Positions 49,808 to 58,131 of a stretch of DNA of 64,000 nt are shown in pieces. The DNA lies in NCBI RefSeq assembly GCF_004795035.1, contig NZ_SSBK01000006.1:231968-295967 (forward strand). The letters are read 5' to 3'. Source of the DNA: Streptomyces sp. A0958 (GTDB taxonomy: Bacteria > Actinomycetota > Actinomycetes > Streptomycetales > Streptomycetaceae). The translations under genes were made by a program, and so were the position numbers. The stretch's first letter is position 1. Every line of letters starts with the position of its first letter. The notes beneath the pieces are model-generated. The model was not told the origin of the DNA, made no database searches, and saw only the letters and a program-made list of their open reading frames with translations.

Positions 49808-50766
49808 AGTGCTCGCTCCCCCATAAGACCGGCCGCACCCTTGGCAAGCATCTCGGCCGCGAGTTCGCGACCGATCGCCGCCGCGTCGTCGTGCGACGTG
49901 GGAACGGGACCGGTGGTGGACAGCTGCACCAGCGAGGAACCGTCGGTGGTACCGACGACACCGCGCAGGCGCAGTTCGTTGACAGCCTGACCGTCGGCGA
50001 GGAGGTCGGCCAGCGCACCCACGGGTGCGGAGCAGCCGGCCTCCAGGGCGGCGAGCAGGGCACGCTCGGCGGTCACGGCGGCCCGGGTGTACGGGTCGTC
50101 GAGCTCGGCGAGCGCGGCGGCGAGGTCGGCGCTGCCGGCAGCGCACTCGATCGCCAGTGCTCCCTGACCGGGAGCGGGCAGCACGGTGTCGACCGACAGG
50201 AAGTCGGTCACCTCACCGCTGCGGCCCAGACGGTTGAGCCCGGCGGCGGCGAGAACCACCGCGTCCAGCTCACCGTTGCGTACGAAACCGATGCGCGTAT
50301 CGACGTTGCCCCGGATCGGGACGGTCTCGATGCCGAGGCCGTGGCTGCGGGCGTACGCGTTGAGCTGCGCCATGCGGCGCGGCGAGCCGGTGCCGATGCG
50401 GGAGCCGGACGGCAGCTGCGCGAACGTCAGCCCGTCCCGGGCCACCAGCACGTCACGCGGGTCCTCGCGCACCGGCACGGCTGCCAGGACCAGGCCCTCG
50501 GGCTGCGTGGTCGGCAGGTCCTTGAGCGAGTGGACGGCGAAGTCCACCTCGCCGCGCAGCAGCGCGTCGCGCAGCGCGGCGACGAACACGCCGGTCCCGC
50601 CGATCTGCGCCAGGTGCTCCCGGGAAACGTCCCCGTACGTGGTGATCTCCACGAGTTCGACGGCGCGCCCGGTCACCTCGCTGACCGCGTCGGCGACGTG
50701 GCCGGACTGCGCCATGGCGAGCTTGCTGCGCCTAGTCCCCAGCCTCAGGGGTGAGTTGTCGGTCAT
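49804..50766 (-). CDS. hemC: Hydroxymethylbilane synthase (porphobilinogen deaminase)
   Basis: 320 aa, ATG sharing ATGA with hemA. It polymerises four porphobilinogens to hydroxymethylbilane. The family pattern is complete: LRLGTRRSKLAMAQSGHVAD, GVFVAALRDALLRGEVDFAV, HSLKDLPT with the catalytic Asp, IGTGSPRRMAQL, IRGNVDTRIGFVRNGELDAV, and the cofactor-attachment Cys in LLAALEAGCSAPVGALAD. Length is normal. It is the third gene of the rex operon. Confidence 0.96.
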   Translation of the reverse strand: MTDNSPLRLGTRRSKLAMAQSGHVADAVSEVTGRAVELVEITTYGDVSREHLAQIGGTGVFVAALRDALLRGEVDFAVHSLKDLPTTQPEGLVLAAVPVREDPRDVLVARDGLTFAQLPSGSRIGTGSPRRMAQLNAYARSHGLGIETVPIRGNVDTRIGFVRNGELDAVVLAAAGLNRLGRSGEVTDFLSVDTVLPAPGQGALAIECAAGSADLAAALAELDDPYTRAAVTAERALLAALEAGCSAPVGALADLLADGQAVNELRLRGVVGTTDGSSLVQLSTTGPVPTSHDDAAAIGRELAAEMLAKGAAGLMGERAL

Positions 50767-52160
50767 GACCGCCCTCGATTCGGGTCGTTCAGGTCTGCCC
50801 GGGAGACGGCGGCGACCGTCTGCGGGTCGAGGTCGAAGAGTTCGCGCAGCGCGTCCGCGTACCCGGCGCCGCCGGGCTCGCTGGCGAGCTGCTTGACCCG
50901 CACGGTGGGCGCGTGCAGGAGTTTGTCGACCACGCGGCGCACGGTCTGCGTGATCTCGGCGCGCTGCTTGTCGTCCAGGTCGGGGAGGCGGCCGTCCAGC
51001 CGTGCGATCTCGTCCGCGACCACACCGGCGGCCATCGTGCGCAGGGCGACGACGGTCGGGGTGATGTGGGCGGCGCGCTGGGCGGCACCGAAGGCGGCGA
51101 CCTCGTCGGCGACGATGGTGCGCACCTGGTCCACATCGGCGGCCATCGGGGCGTCGGCCGACGCCTCGGCGAGCGACTCGATGTCGACGAGGCGCACACC
51201 GTCGAGGCGGCCGGCGCCGCCGTCGATGTCGCGCGGCATGGCGAGGTCGAGCAGGGCGAGGCGCACCGGCCCGGTGGACTGCGCCGGGATCAGACCGGCC
51301 CCGTCCCGTGCGGGCACGCGGTCCGGGCCGAGCGCCCCGGCGACGGCGTCGGCGGTGAGCACGAGTCCGGTGGCGCCGGTGCAGGAGACGACGATGTCGG
51401 CACGTGTCAGTTCGCCGGAGACCTCGGCCATCTCCACGGCGTGCGCGCGCGTGCCCGTACCGCCGGGCTGGTTCAGGATCTCGGCGAGCCGGTCGGCGCG
51501 GGCCCGGGTGCGGTTGGCGACGACGATCTCGGCGACGCCGGTGCGGGCCAGGGTCGCGGCGGCCAGCGAGGACATCGAGCCGGCGCCGATGACCAGGGCG
51601 CGCTTGCCCTTGGCCCAGGCGGCGGTGTCGCCGCCGTCGGCGAGCTGTTCCAGGCCGAAGGTGACGAGCGACTGCCCGGCCCGGTCGATCCCGGTCTCGC
51701 TGTGGGCGCGCTTGCCGACCCGCAGGGCCTGCTGGAACAGGTCGTTGAGCAGCCGGCCCGCGGTGTGCAGCTCCTGACCGAGGGCCAGGGCGTCCTTGAT
51801 CTGGCCGAGGATCTGGCCCTCGCCCACGACCATCGAGTCCAGCCCGCACGCCACCGAGAAGAGGTGGTGGACGGCCCGGTCCTCGTAGTGCACATAAAGA
51901 TACGGAGTCAGCTCGTCCAGACCGACGCCGCTGTGCTGGGCGAGGAGCGTGGACAGCTCGGCGACGCCCGCGTGGAACTTGTCCACGTCGGCGTACAGCT
52001 CGATGCGGTTGCAGGTGGCGAGGACGGCGGCCTCGGCCGCGGGCTCGGCGGCCAGGGTGTCCTGGAGCAGCTTGGCCTGGGTGTCAGCGGCCAGCGAGGC
52101 CCGTTCCAGCAGGGAGACGGGGGCGCTGCGGTGGCTCAGACCCACGAGGAGCAGGCTCAT
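50763..52160 (-). CDS. hemA: Glutamyl-tRNA reductase
   Basis: 465 aa, ATG sharing ATGA with the rex stop. It reduces glutamyl-tRNA to glutamate-1-semialdehyde, the first committed step of tetrapyrrole synthesis. The catalytic Cys50 lies in AAVLATCNRIELYADVDKFH. LLVGLSHRSAPVSLLERASL is the N-terminus. NADPH binding shows in ALVIGAGSMSSLAAATLART, and VVSCTGATGLVLTADAVAGA and ALLDLAMPRDIDGGAGRLDG follow. The C-terminal dimerisation helix includes KLLHAPTVRVKQLASEPGGA. Production is presumably tied to redox state through the rex promoter. Confidence 0.96.
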   Translation of the reverse strand: MSLLLVGLSHRSAPVSLLERASLAADTQAKLLQDTLAAEPAAEAAVLATCNRIELYADVDKFHAGVAELSTLLAQHSGVGLDELTPYLYVHYEDRAVHHLFSVACGLDSMVVGEGQILGQIKDALALGQELHTAGRLLNDLFQQALRVGKRAHSETGIDRAGQSLVTFGLEQLADGGDTAAWAKGKRALVIGAGSMSSLAAATLARTGVAEIVVANRTRARADRLAEILNQPGGTGTRAHAVEMAEVSGELTRADIVVSCTGATGLVLTADAVAGALGPDRVPARDGAGLIPAQSTGPVRLALLDLAMPRDIDGGAGRLDGVRLVDIESLAEASADAPMAADVDQVRTIVADEVAAFGAAQRAAHITPTVVALRTMAAGVVADEIARLDGRLPDLDDKQRAEITQTVRRVVDKLLHAPTVRVKQLASEPGGAGYADALRELFDLDPQTVAAVSRADLNDPNRGRS

Positions 52161-52933
52161 GCCGGCATCACGGCGGGCATGTCCCCGTCAGGTCCCTTCC
52201 GGCCGGTGTTCGTGGTGGTGGTGGCGCGCACGGGCGGCGCGGCCGGGTCGGGACCGGCGTCGACGCCTTCCTCACCGGCCTTGCGCTGCTCGTGGAAGGC
52301 GAGGATCTGCAACTCGATGGAGAGGTCGACCTTGCGCACGTCGACGCCGTCGGGCACCGAGAGGACGGTCGGGGCGAAGTTCAGGATCGAGGTGACACCG
52401 GCGGCGACGAGCCGGTCGCAGACCTGCTGGGCGGCGCCGGGCGGGGTGGTGATCACACCGATCGACACGCCGTTCTCGCTGATGATGCGGTCCAGGTCGT
52501 CGGCGTGCTGCACGGGGATACCGGCGACGGGCGTACCCGCCATCGCCGGATCGGCGTCGATCAGCGCGGCGACGCGGAACCCGCGCGAGGCGAACCCGCC
52601 GTAGTTGGCGAGGGCCGCGCCGAGGTTTCCGATGCCGACGATGGCGACCGGCCAGTCCTGGGTGAGGCCCAGCTCACGCGAGATCTGGTAGACGAGGTAC
52701 TCGACGTCGTAGCCGACGCCGCGCGTCCCGTACGAGCCGAGATAGCTGAAGTCCTTGCGCAGCTTCGCGGAGTTGACCCCCGCAGCCGCGGCCAGCTCCT
52801 CGGAGGAGACCGTGGGGACCGAGCGCTCGGAGAGCGCGGTCAGCGCACGGAGATACAGCGGAAGTCGGGCGACGGTGGCCTCGGGAATTCCTCGGCTACG
52901 GGTCGCCGGTCGGTGATTTCGGCCAGTTGCCAC
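52157..52933 (-). CDS. rex: Redox-sensing transcriptional repressor Rex
   Basis: 258 aa from GTG 52933, GGAG six bases upstream (a longer frame to 53146 has no support). Rex senses the NADH/NAD+ ratio: NAD+ favours DNA binding, while NADH releases it and allows respiratory genes to be expressed. The winged helix-turn-helix is TVSSEELAAAAGVNSAKLRK, DFSYLGSYGTRGVGYDVEYL. The NADH-binding Rossmann domain is WPVAIVGIGNLGAALANYGG, FRVAALIDADPAMAGTPVAG and IGVITTPPGAAQQVCDRLVA, with SILNFAPTVLSVPDGVDVRK. The C-terminal helix (DLSIELQILAFHEQRKAGEE) swaps between subunits. It heads rex-hemA-hemC-hemD, with 4-nt overlaps at each junction. The operator at 53008-53029 lies 75 bp upstream. Confidence 0.97.
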   Translation of the reverse strand: MATGRNHRPATRSRGIPEATVARLPLYLRALTALSERSVPTVSSEELAAAAGVNSAKLRKDFSYLGSYGTRGVGYDVEYLVYQISRELGLTQDWPVAIVGIGNLGAALANYGGFASRGFRVAALIDADPAMAGTPVAGIPVQHADDLDRIISENGVSIGVITTPPGAAQQVCDRLVAAGVTSILNFAPTVLSVPDGVDVRKVDLSIELQILAFHEQRKAGEEGVDAGPDPAAPPVRATTTTNTGRKGPDGDMPAVMPA

Positions 52934-53007
52934 GGTGCTCCTGCGGGATGAGCGGGGCTGCAGGCGGCCGTATGTCCCAGGACCGCCCCGTCGAATGCAG
53001 GCTATGT

Positions 53008-53029
53008 CTTTGTGAACGCGTGCACAAAG
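53008..53029. promoter_or_regulatory. Rex operator (ROP) upstream of rex-hemACD
   Basis: TTGTGAACGCGTGCACAA, flanked by CTT/AAG-type bases, is palindromic with one mismatched pair. Rex operators in Streptomyces have the form TTGTGAANNNNTTCACAA-like, and rex is known to repress its own operon in S. coelicolor. This site lies 75 bp before the rex GTG and would give autoregulation of heme synthesis. Confidence 0.85.
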
Positions 53030-53205
53030 ATTGTGTCCGGTTTGTCCGGTCAAAGTGACCGGGGTCACGCACATCCGTCGCGCGATCCAGGAACCATGGA
53101 TCGCATCAGCCCGTTGCAGGCCCGAAGGGGGCAAAGCGGTACACACTCCTCACAGCTACGCCCCCGAGACCACTCAAAACGCCCACGATGGTAACCGGGT
53201 TTCAC

Positions 53206-53481
53206 TCAGGAAAGCAGCGCGCTGCGCAGTCTTGCCGGGTCGACCCGCCAGAATGTGTGCTGTTCGTTATCCACGAGCACCACGGGGATCTGCTCCCAGT
53301 ACTCCCGGTACAGCTCCTCGTCCCGGGTGATGTCCTTCTCCTCCCAGGACGCGCCGGTCTCCTCGCACACCGCCCGCACCACCGCACGGGCGTCGTCACA
53401 GAGGTGACAGCCCGGCTTCCCCACCAGGGTCACCACACGCTCGGCGGGGTTCTTCTTCCTACGACGCAGCAGGGCACTCAT
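53206..53481 (-). CDS. Glutaredoxin-like (DUF836) thiol protein
   Basis: 91 aa from ATG 53481. Thioredoxin fold: [20 protein letters not shown] carries the CxxC redox site (C-H-L-C). [20 protein letters not shown] gives the cis-proline region. Glutathione is absent in Streptomyces (mycothiol is used), so it may act as a mycoredoxin-like or other protein-disulfide reductase. A basic N-terminus ([11 protein letters not shown]) precedes the fold. It diverges from the HAD phosphatase gene with a 102-bp gap. Confidence 0.9.
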   Translation of the reverse strand: MSALLRRRKKNPAERVVTLVGKPGCHLCDDARAVVRAVCEETGASWEEKDITRDEELYREYWEQIPVVLVDNEQHTFWRVDPARLRSALLS

Positions 53482-53583
53482 GCCCTCATTCTGGGCCCCC
53501 CGGGAATCCGCGGACACCAGGAGTTCACACCACGGCACCACGGCCGGACCGGAAGGACCGGGCCGACTGGCTATGCTCGCCGC

Positions 53584-54543
53584 ATGGCCGCTCTTGGATG
53601 GCTCACCCCCCGCAGGCGTTCCGCGACCGCACGCAGCGTGCTGGCAGGCGAAGCGGCGGCGGAGGCCGCGCGGAAGTCCTCGCTCGAAGCCGAGTCCGCC
53701 GCCGAGGAAAACACAGCGGAAAGCACCGCGGAAGGCACCGAACCGGAGGAGCCCGAGTTCCCCGTCGTCGGCGACGAACGGGCCGCCGCCTTCTTCGACC
53801 TCGACAACACCGTGATGCAGGGCGCCGCGATCTTCCACTTCGGCCGCGGCCTCTACAAGCGCAAGTTCTTCGAGCGCCGCGAACTCACCCGGTTCGCCTG
53901 GCAGCAGGCCTGGTTCCGGCTGGCCGGCGTCGAGGACCCCGAGCACATGCAGGACGCCCGCGACAGCGCCCTGTCCATCGTCAAGGGCCACCGCGTCTCC
54001 GAACTGATGTCGATCGGCGAGGAGATCTACGACGAGTACATGGCCGACCGCATCTGGCCCGGCACCCGCGCCCTCGCCCAGGCCCACCTCGACGCCGGCC
54101 AGAAGGTCTGGCTCGTCACCGCCGCCCCGGTGGAGACCGCCACGATCATCGCCCGCCGCCTCGGCCTGACCGGCGCGCTCGGCACGGTCGCCGAATCGGT
54201 CGACGGCGTGTACACCGGACGCCTGGTCGGCGAACCCCTGCACGGACCCGCGAAGGCCGAGGCGGTACGCGCCCTGGCGGCGGCGGAGGGCCTGGACCTG
54301 GCGCGCTGCGCCGCGTACAGCGACTCCCACAACGACATCCCGATGCTGTCGCTGGTCGGCCACCCGTACGCGATCAACCCGGACACCAAGCTCCGCAAGC
54401 ACGCCCGCGCCCGGGACTGGCGGCTGCGCGACTACCGCACCGGCCGCAAGGCCGCCAAGGTCGGCATCCCGGCCGCGGCCGGCGTCGGCGCCCTCGCGGG
54501 CGGCACCGCGGCGGCCGTCGCCCTGCACCGCCGCCGCCGCTGA
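53584..54543 (+). CDS. HAD-IB (SerB-like) hydrolase with C-terminal membrane helix
   Basis: 319 aa from ATG 53584. Residues ~20-58 are an acidic/Ala-rich linker. The HAD domain starts at ~65: [20 protein letters not shown] (D-x-D-N-T nucleophile), [20 protein letters not shown] then APVETA (second motif), [20 protein letters not shown] and [20 protein letters not shown] (final Asp pair). The layout matches the SerB/HAD-IB family that hydrolyses phosphoserine or similar. The C-terminal ~30 residues form a Gly/Ala helix ([20 protein letters not shown]) and a basic RRRR end. It lies just upstream of bldN on the same strand. Confidence 0.9.
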   Translation: MAALGWLTPRRRSATARSVLAGEAAAEAARKSSLEAESAAEENTAESTAEGTEPEEPEFPVVGDERAAAFFDLDNTVMQGAAIFHFGRGLYKRKFFERRELTRFAWQQAWFRLAGVEDPEHMQDARDSALSIVKGHRVSELMSIGEEIYDEYMADRIWPGTRALAQAHLDAGQKVWLVTAAPVETATIIARRLGLTGALGTVAESVDGVYTGRLVGEPLHGPAKAEAVRALAAAEGLDLARCAAYSDSHNDIPMLSLVGHPYAINPDTKLRKHARARDWRLRDYRTGRKAAKVGIPAAAGVGALAGGTAAAVALHRRRR

Positions 54544-54864
54544 CCCGGCCCCGCCGCCGCCGACCCGGCCCCGCCGCCCCTCCGGGCATCCTGCCGCCCC
54601 CTCCGGGCGGCCCTGCCGCCGACCACAACCCGTCGCGCTCGCAGACAGATCCGGAAGTAAATCGATCAAGAAGCGATCACTTTGTGCTGCCTGATGCGTC
54701 GAAAAGTTGGCACGGAAGCGACGTAATCGGTGATTTGAGCAACTGGGTGTAGCACAGCCTGTACGAAGCGTTATTCTCCTCAGACGCATTCCGGACCCGC
54801 CACTCACTACGACGAGTGACGGATTCGCACTGCTCGTGATGGAAGCTCTGCCTCTGGGAGTCCC
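54544..54864 (+). promoter_or_regulatory. 321-bp region upstream of bldN
   Basis: There is no gene here. The first 90 bp are Pro-codon-like GC-rich sequence, then a comparatively A/T-rich stretch (54655-54790) suits a promoter. TCACT-ACGACG-AGTGA (54804-54819) is an inverted repeat about 45 bp before the bldN GTG. In S. coelicolor bldN is repressed by BldD, whose box is TNAC-N5-GTNA. The arms here are spaced too far (8 instead of 5), so I do not call it a BldD site. Confidence 0.4.
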
Positions 54865-55641
54865 GTGTACCCACACGTCGGGGTTGACGCCTCGGGCCTG
54901 GCTACGCTGCGCGCATCGGTCGCCGACCGCCTGCGCGGCTTCGTCCCCACCGCGTACGCCGTACCCGCCTTCGCCGCCCCTGCACCTGTCGGCCCCTGCT
55001 ACGCCCTGGCCGAACGCAGTGCGGCGGTCGGAAGACGCAGCACCCGCGGGGCCACGTCCACCTCCACCGTCCGCCGGCCGACCGCCGACAGCGACAGCGC
55101 GCGCATGATGGAACTCGTCGAGCGCGCCCAGGCCGGCGAGGCCGACGCCTTCGGCCGCCTCTACGACCAGTACAGCGACACCGTCTACCGCTACATCTAC
55201 TACCGCGTGGGCAGCAAGGCGACGGCGGAGGACCTCACCAGCGAGACCTTCCTGCGCGCCCTGCGCCGCATCTCCACCTTCACCTGGCAGGGCCGCGACT
55301 TCGGCGCCTGGCTGGTCACGATCGCTCGCAACCTGGTCGCCGACCACTTCAAATCCAGTCGTTTCCGACTGGAAGTGACCACCGGCGAAATGCTCGACGC
55401 CAACGAGGTCGAGCGCAGCCCCGAGGACTCCGTCCTGGAGTCCCTCTCCAACGCCGCACTGCTCGACGCCGTGCGCCGGCTCAACCCCCAGCAGCAGGAA
55501 TGCGTGACCCTGCGCTTCCTCCAGGGCCTCTCGGTCGCCGAGACCGCCCGCGTCATGGGCAAGAACGAGGGCGCGATCAAGACCCTCCAGTACCGCGCCG
55601 TCCGCACCCTCGCCCGGCTCCTCCCGGACGATGCCCGCTGA
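54865..55641 (+). CDS. bldN: Pro-sigma factor BldN (ECF sigma for aerial development)
   Basis: 258 aa from GTG 54865, GGGAG six bases upstream. An N-terminal pro-sequence of about 78-85 residues (YPHVGVDASGLATLRASVAD, Ala/Pro-rich middle) precedes the sigma domains. In S. coelicolor this is removed to activate the protein. Region 2 is ELVERAQAGEADAFGRLYDQ, YSDTVYRYIYYRVGSKATAE and TFTWQGRDFGAWLVTIARNL. Region 4 is AVRRLNPQQQECVTLRFLQG, LSVAETARVMGKNEGAIKTL. BldN directs chaplin, rodlin and bldM transcription for aerial mycelium. The gene order with the following anti-sigma gene rsbN is the conserved developmental locus. Confidence 0.95.
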   Translation: MYPHVGVDASGLATLRASVADRLRGFVPTAYAVPAFAAPAPVGPCYALAERSAAVGRRSTRGATSTSTVRRPTADSDSARMMELVERAQAGEADAFGRLYDQYSDTVYRYIYYRVGSKATAEDLTSETFLRALRRISTFTWQGRDFGAWLVTIARNLVADHFKSSRFRLEVTTGEMLDANEVERSPEDSVLESLSNAALLDAVRRLNPQQQECVTLRFLQGLSVAETARVMGKNEGAIKTLQYRAVRTLARLLPDDAR

Positions 55642-55869
55642 CCCCACCTCCCCCGACCGGACCGGCCCCGGCGATATGTTCATCACGCACTGGTCCGATC
55701 ATCTTTCGTGCGTAACCCAAGTGCCGCGCCACTCGTTGTGCCGGATGCAGGCCCCCTGTCGTCACACCATGTCCGCAGACGCTCACTCGATCGTGTGGAA
55801 GCGCTCAAGGTGTGCAACCTTCCGGATTCCCAGGGGAGTCGACCGTCATGACGAGAGGAGGTGCCGCCA

Positions 55870-57069
55870 GTGATCGCAAACGTTTCGGCACACCGGCGGG
55901 CGAACGCCTTCGCCCAGGCCCTGGAGGAGCAGTCGCTCCGCGGTGCGGCGGCCGTACAGCCCGAGGACCCGGCCGAACAGGCCGACCGAGGACCGCTGTT
56001 GGCCCTGGCGAACGGCCTCGGCGAGCTACCGAAGCCTCAGTTGGACCCCGAGGTCAAAGTGGTGCAGCGAGCCCAGCTCGTCGCAGCCATGGAGGCCATG
56101 TTCGCCGAGGGTGGCGCGTCCGCGGACCCTACGGTGCCCGGACAACGGAGCAGGGGCAGCCACCGCGCCTCCCCGCTCCGCAAGCTGCGCCCGAGATCCC
56201 GCTGGTCGAAGGGGCTCGCCGCAGGCGGACTCACGGTCGGTGTGGCCGCGGGAGCCTTCGGCGGAGTGGCCGCTGCCAGTTCCGACGCCCTCCCGGGTGA
56301 CTCGCTCTACGGCCTGAAGCGCGGCATGGAGGACATCCACCTCGGGCTCACCAACAACGACACCGACCGCGGCGAGATCTACCTCGACCAGGCGTCGACC
56401 CGCCTCAGCGAAGCCCGCCGCCTCATGGAGCGCGCCCGCTCCGGCCACCTCGACCACGAACAGCTCGGCGAGATCAGGCGCACGCTCAACGGCATGACCC
56501 ACGACGTCACCGAGGGCCACCGCCTCCTCCACGCGGCCTACGAGCGGGACGGCGCCATCGGCCCGATCCAGACCCTGGACACCTTCTCCCGCTCCCACCG
56601 CGACAGCTGGACCAACCTCCGCGACCGCCTCCCCGTCCAGCTCACCGACGTCGGCGACCAGGTCAGCTCCGTCTTCGCCGCCATAGACGAAGAAGTCGCG
56701 CCGCTGCAGTCCCTGCTCCCGCGCGCCCCGGAGAAGAGCGGCGAATCCCAGCGCTCCGGCCCCACCGGCACCAGCGCGGACCCGTCCACCGGCGCCCGCA
56801 CCCCGTCGCCCTCCTCGTCCGCCCGCCACGACGACGGCGGCAAGGACACCAGCTCGTCCCCGCGCCCCTCGGACGCCGGAAGCACCCCGGCCGACGGCCT
56901 GATCGGCGGCGGCACGGACGGCGGCCTCTTCGACCCGCCCTCGCCCGACGCCACCACCCCGCCGAAGGACACCCCGAGCACGCCCCCGACCCCGGACGTC
57001 ACGCTGCCGCCGCTGATCCCCGGCCTGATCGGCGGCCTCGGCATCCACGCCGAGGACGACAAGGGCTGA
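55870..57069 (+). CDS. rsbN: Anti-sigma factor RsbN (membrane, controls BldN)
   Basis: 399 aa from GTG 55870, GGAGG nine bases upstream (GTG 55861 is too close to that site). Residues ~1-110 form the cytoplasmic domain that binds sigma-BldN (VSAHRRANAFAQALEEQSLR, LDPEVKVVQRAQLVAAMEAM). A single membrane helix follows (~125-145, GLAAGGLTVGVAAGAFGGVA), then an extracytoplasmic DUF5667-like helical domain (ALPGDSLYGLKRGMEDIHLG, IYLDQASTRLSEARRLMERA). The C-terminal ~130 residues are Ser/Pro/Asp-rich and probably disordered. The gap after bldN is 228 bp and probably carries its own promoter, as in S. coelicolor. Confidence 0.93.
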   Translation: MIANVSAHRRANAFAQALEEQSLRGAAAVQPEDPAEQADRGPLLALANGLGELPKPQLDPEVKVVQRAQLVAAMEAMFAEGGASADPTVPGQRSRGSHRASPLRKLRPRSRWSKGLAAGGLTVGVAAGAFGGVAAASSDALPGDSLYGLKRGMEDIHLGLTNNDTDRGEIYLDQASTRLSEARRLMERARSGHLDHEQLGEIRRTLNGMTHDVTEGHRLLHAAYERDGAIGPIQTLDTFSRSHRDSWTNLRDRLPVQLTDVGDQVSSVFAAIDEEVAPLQSLLPRAPEKSGESQRSGPTGTSADPSTGARTPSPSSSARHDDGGKDTSSSPRPSDAGSTPADGLIGGGTDGGLFDPPSPDATTPPKDTPSTPPTPDVTLPPLIPGLIGGLGIHAEDDKG

Positions 57070-57093
57070 CCCACGCTGGTGCGGCGGCGGCCG

Positions 57094-58116
57094 TCAGAAG
57101 AACACCGACCGCCGCTGCACCAGCAGCTTGTACAGCGTGTGCTGGATCTGCTCCCGCACCTGATCCGTCAGGTTGAACATCAGCATCGGGTCCTCGGCAG
57201 CCTCCAGCGGATAGCCGTCCGTCTCAATCGGCTCCCCGAACTGGATCGTCCACTTCGTCGGCAGCGGCACCGCCCCCAGCGGCCCCAGCCACGGGAACGT
57301 CGGCGTGATCGGGAAGTACGGGAAGCCCAGCAACCGCGCCAGCGTCTTGGAGTTCCCGACCATCGGATAGATCTCCTCCGCGCCCACGATCGAGCACGGC
57401 ACGATCGGCACCCCGGCCTTCAACGCCGTCGACACGAAACCGCCCCGCCCGAACCGCTGAAGCTTGTACCGCTCGCCGAACGGCTTGCCGAGCCCCTTGA
57501 AGCCCTCCGGCATCACACCGACGACCTCGCCGTTGCGCAGCAGCCGCTCCGCGTCCTCCGCGCACGCCAGCGTGTGCCCCGCCTTGCGGGCCAGCTCGTT
57601 GACCACCGGCAGCATGAAGACCAGGTCCGCCGCGAGCAGCCGCAGATGCCGCCCCGCCGGATGGTTGTCGTGCACCGCGACCTGGAGCATCAGCCCGTCC
57701 AGCGGCAGCGTCCCGGAGTGGTTGGACACGATGAGCGCCCCGCCCTGGGCCGGGATGTTCTCGATGCCCTTCACCTCGACCCGGAAGTACTTCTCGTACA
57801 CCGGCCGCAGCAACGACATCAGGACCTGGTCGGTCAGCTCCTCGTCGTAGCCGAACTCGTCCACGTCGTACTCACCGGTGACCCGCCGTCGCAGGAAGGC
57901 GAGCCCGCCCGCGATCCGCCGGTCCCAGTCGCCCCGCCCCGCGCCCTCCCGCGTGCCCTCCTGGGGCTCCCCGGGTGGCGGCGAGGCGTCCGGCTGCCCC
58001 GGAAGCGCGCTCACGGACCCGGTGCCGCGTGCCGGAGGCCGCCGGCGCGCGGCGCGCGGCAGACCCCCCGACCGCGAACGGTCGTCGTCGAACGGAATGA
58101 CCTTGGCATCCGCCAT
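57094..58116 (-). CDS. Lysophospholipid acyltransferase (PlsC-like)
   Basis: 340 aa, ATG 58116. It probably acylates lysophosphatidate or a related lipid. The catalytic H-x4-D is in GALIVSNHSGTLPLDGLMLQ. Substrate sites are VGVMPEGFKGLGKPFGERYK (PEG motif) and GVPIVPCSIVGAEEIYPMVG. The first ~85 residues are Arg/Pro-rich and disordered. The core (90-330) matches long actinobacterial PlsC-type proteins. It begins 15 bp after the epimerase gene in the same direction, so the two are probably an operon; together they suggest lipid or cell-envelope synthesis. Confidence 0.88.
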   Translation of the reverse strand: MADAKVIPFDDDRSRSGGLPRAARRRPPARGTGSVSALPGQPDASPPPGEPQEGTREGAGRGDWDRRIAGGLAFLRRRVTGEYDVDEFGYDEELTDQVLMSLLRPVYEKYFRVEVKGIENIPAQGGALIVSNHSGTLPLDGLMLQVAVHDNHPAGRHLRLLAADLVFMLPVVNELARKAGHTLACAEDAERLLRNGEVVGVMPEGFKGLGKPFGERYKLQRFGRGGFVSTALKAGVPIVPCSIVGAEEIYPMVGNSKTLARLLGFPYFPITPTFPWLGPLGAVPLPTKWTIQFGEPIETDGYPLEAAEDPMLMFNLTDQVREQIQHTLYKLLVQRRSVFF

Positions 58117-58131
58117 CGTCGCTGCGCTCCT

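Noticed and set aside
54804..54819. BldD-binding site upstream of bldN
   Set aside because: The arms TCAC and GTGA are separated by eight bases, whereas the BldD box has five between TNAC and GTNA.
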